Below, in pieces: positions 62,877-64,000 of a DNA stretch of 64,000 nt. Position numbers and translations under genes: made by a program. The notes beneath the pieces were generated by a model. It saw only the letters and a program-made list of their open reading frames with translations. It had not been told where the DNA came from and did no database searches. The stretch is from Rachicladosporium sp. CCFEE 5018. Its lineage: Eukaryota > Ascomycota > Dothideomycetes > Cladosporiales > Cladosporiaceae. The stretch spans positions 1,277,120 to 1,341,119 of the forward strand of contig KZ111151.1 of NCBI GenBank assembly GCA_002077045.2, given 5' to 3'. Position 1 is the first letter of the stretch. Every line of letters begins with the position of its first letter.

Positions 62877-64000
62877 GCTGCTGGTCGCACAAGGCGTGCT
62901 GGGTGGCTGGCGGCGCCATGCTTGGCGGCGACGAGGGTGTCAAGGCCATGGGAGAGACAATGGACGCTCGTTGCGGAAATTGGGGACAAAGAGGAGTGGT
63001 GGAGGTGAGGAAAATGTACCTTGCCACTGCTCAAGTGCTTGGAGCGGCGACGCACAAGGACGAGTCGACTGATCGAGACTGCTGGACAAAGGCAAGATCT
63101 ACCACCTTACGGATAAGCGCTCGACAGGAGTCGACTACCACCACGAGATAGCTAACGTAGACGAATTGTTTTTGCTCTGTCAGTTATATGCATCGTGGCT
63201 CCAGCTCTGGTCAGCTCATCCACATTAGCGAAGTGCAATGCTGCCATTCCTGTAAAAGTTGCAAGTTTAATGTAGGTCACTGACAAGTCTGCACCATCCC
63301 ACCATATTGAAACCTCGATACACTATTGCAATTGTCGTCACAGTAGCATCGGAGTCTTCCGACTTGTGCGGAGACGAAGGCGAGCTACACGGATCGATCT
63401 ACAAAGGCTCCAAGAAGGCGAGAGTATGTCCCTCAAGGACGGACCTTGCGAGGAAGTACGAGCACATTGTCATCGAGAGAGGGCAGGCTATGGCTTCTGG
63501 GTTTACTATGTGGCATCCAAAAACAGGGCACGGTACGTCAAGGGCGATACAAAGCAGAGGGAGGTGAACAGGTAAAGTCGACTTCAACAGTGCCAAGACT
63601 TGTTCATCGTTCCTTCCTTGCCACTTATGTATGTGCTTCGTGCTTGCCTACGATGGCCCCTTCTGCGACTATGGTGTCGGGACAGCAAGTAGACTGCGGG
63701 CCATTGATGTGAATGAGCGTGAGGCGCCTCTTCGGTTCTTGTACAGTCTACGTTGCCCTCTGTTGCCGTCCTGCGTGCTCAGAGAGCTATTGTGATGATA
63801 CTACATGCTGCTTTCCCGTCTTGACGGTCTCGCTGGATCTGAGACTCGCACATTGCCTGTTGCCTACCACGTCCCGTCGTTCGGGCTTGCGCCCAACAGC
63901 CTTGTTTACTGATACACATACTACAACTGCTGGTTGTTACTCCTGCATCTCGATCGTAGGGTCGATTGCCAGCTCGCCGCTCAGTAGTCATCGAACATGT
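62877..64000. other. Right-hand window end, no gene recognised
   Basis: About 1.1 kb upstream of the GT2 gene and to the window edge. Short ORFs only. It should include the GT2 promoter. Confidence 0.45.

Overview
The window reads as nuclear DNA of a filamentous ascomycete (Pezizomycotina, most likely Dothideomycetes). Genes lie on both strands and are split by short introns, mostly 47-68 bp, with GT-AG and some GC-AG borders. The gene set includes a NoxR subunit, a HET-domain gene, DUF1996 and DUF6590 proteins, a peroxisomal uricase and a fungal EMC10. No tRNA, rRNA, CRISPR array, bacterial feature or intact transposon was recognised. All gene models and splice sites were read by eye; family names rest on motif recognition, not on a search.

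Layout. 0-8 kb: the end of an unidentified gene, a 13-exon YVC1-type vacuolar TRP channel, a C2H2 transcription factor and a PI31 proteasome regulator. 8-16 kb: a small unknown gene, a BTB protein and a long acidic unknown whose frame carries an internal TAG. 16-30 kb: a housekeeping stretch with EMC10, an FGGY carbohydrate kinase, a secreted DUF1996 protein, uricase (C-terminal AKL), mitochondrial uL13m, the copper chaperone CCS1, NoxR and a Golgi pH regulator (GPHR). 30-35 kb: a head-to-head pair of accessory genes, one helical and one with DUF6590. 35-40 kb: a PA/TM/RING-H2 ubiquitin ligase, Nse1 of SMC5/6 and a MAPEG protein. 40-46.5 kb: a same-strand array of F-box-like genes with four open copies and three broken ones. 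46.9-48.9 kb: the divergent housekeeping pair MZM1 and zuotin. 49-54.7 kb: a decayed patch with a HET gene carrying an internal TAG and an SRPK-like kinase with three frameshifts and a nonsense codon. 55-63 kb: a conserved fungal unknown, an FAD amine oxidase, an OMS1-like methyltransferase and a GT2 polysaccharide synthase split by a one-base frameshift.

The main theme is two faces of one genome. Intact, intron-tidy core genes alternate with accessory blocks of F-box, HET, SRPK-like kinase and DUF6590 genes. These blocks show duplication, internal stops and frameshifts, which fits birth-and-death evolution of recognition or incompatibility-type families. Several core functions meet in the secretory pathway (EMC10, GPHR, RING ligase), in mitochondria (uL13m, MZM1, OMS1-like), in ubiquitin/proteasome control (PI31, RING, F-box, BTB) and in calcium and ROS signalling (YVC1, NoxR). 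I see no convincing operon-like cluster or secondary-metabolite cluster.
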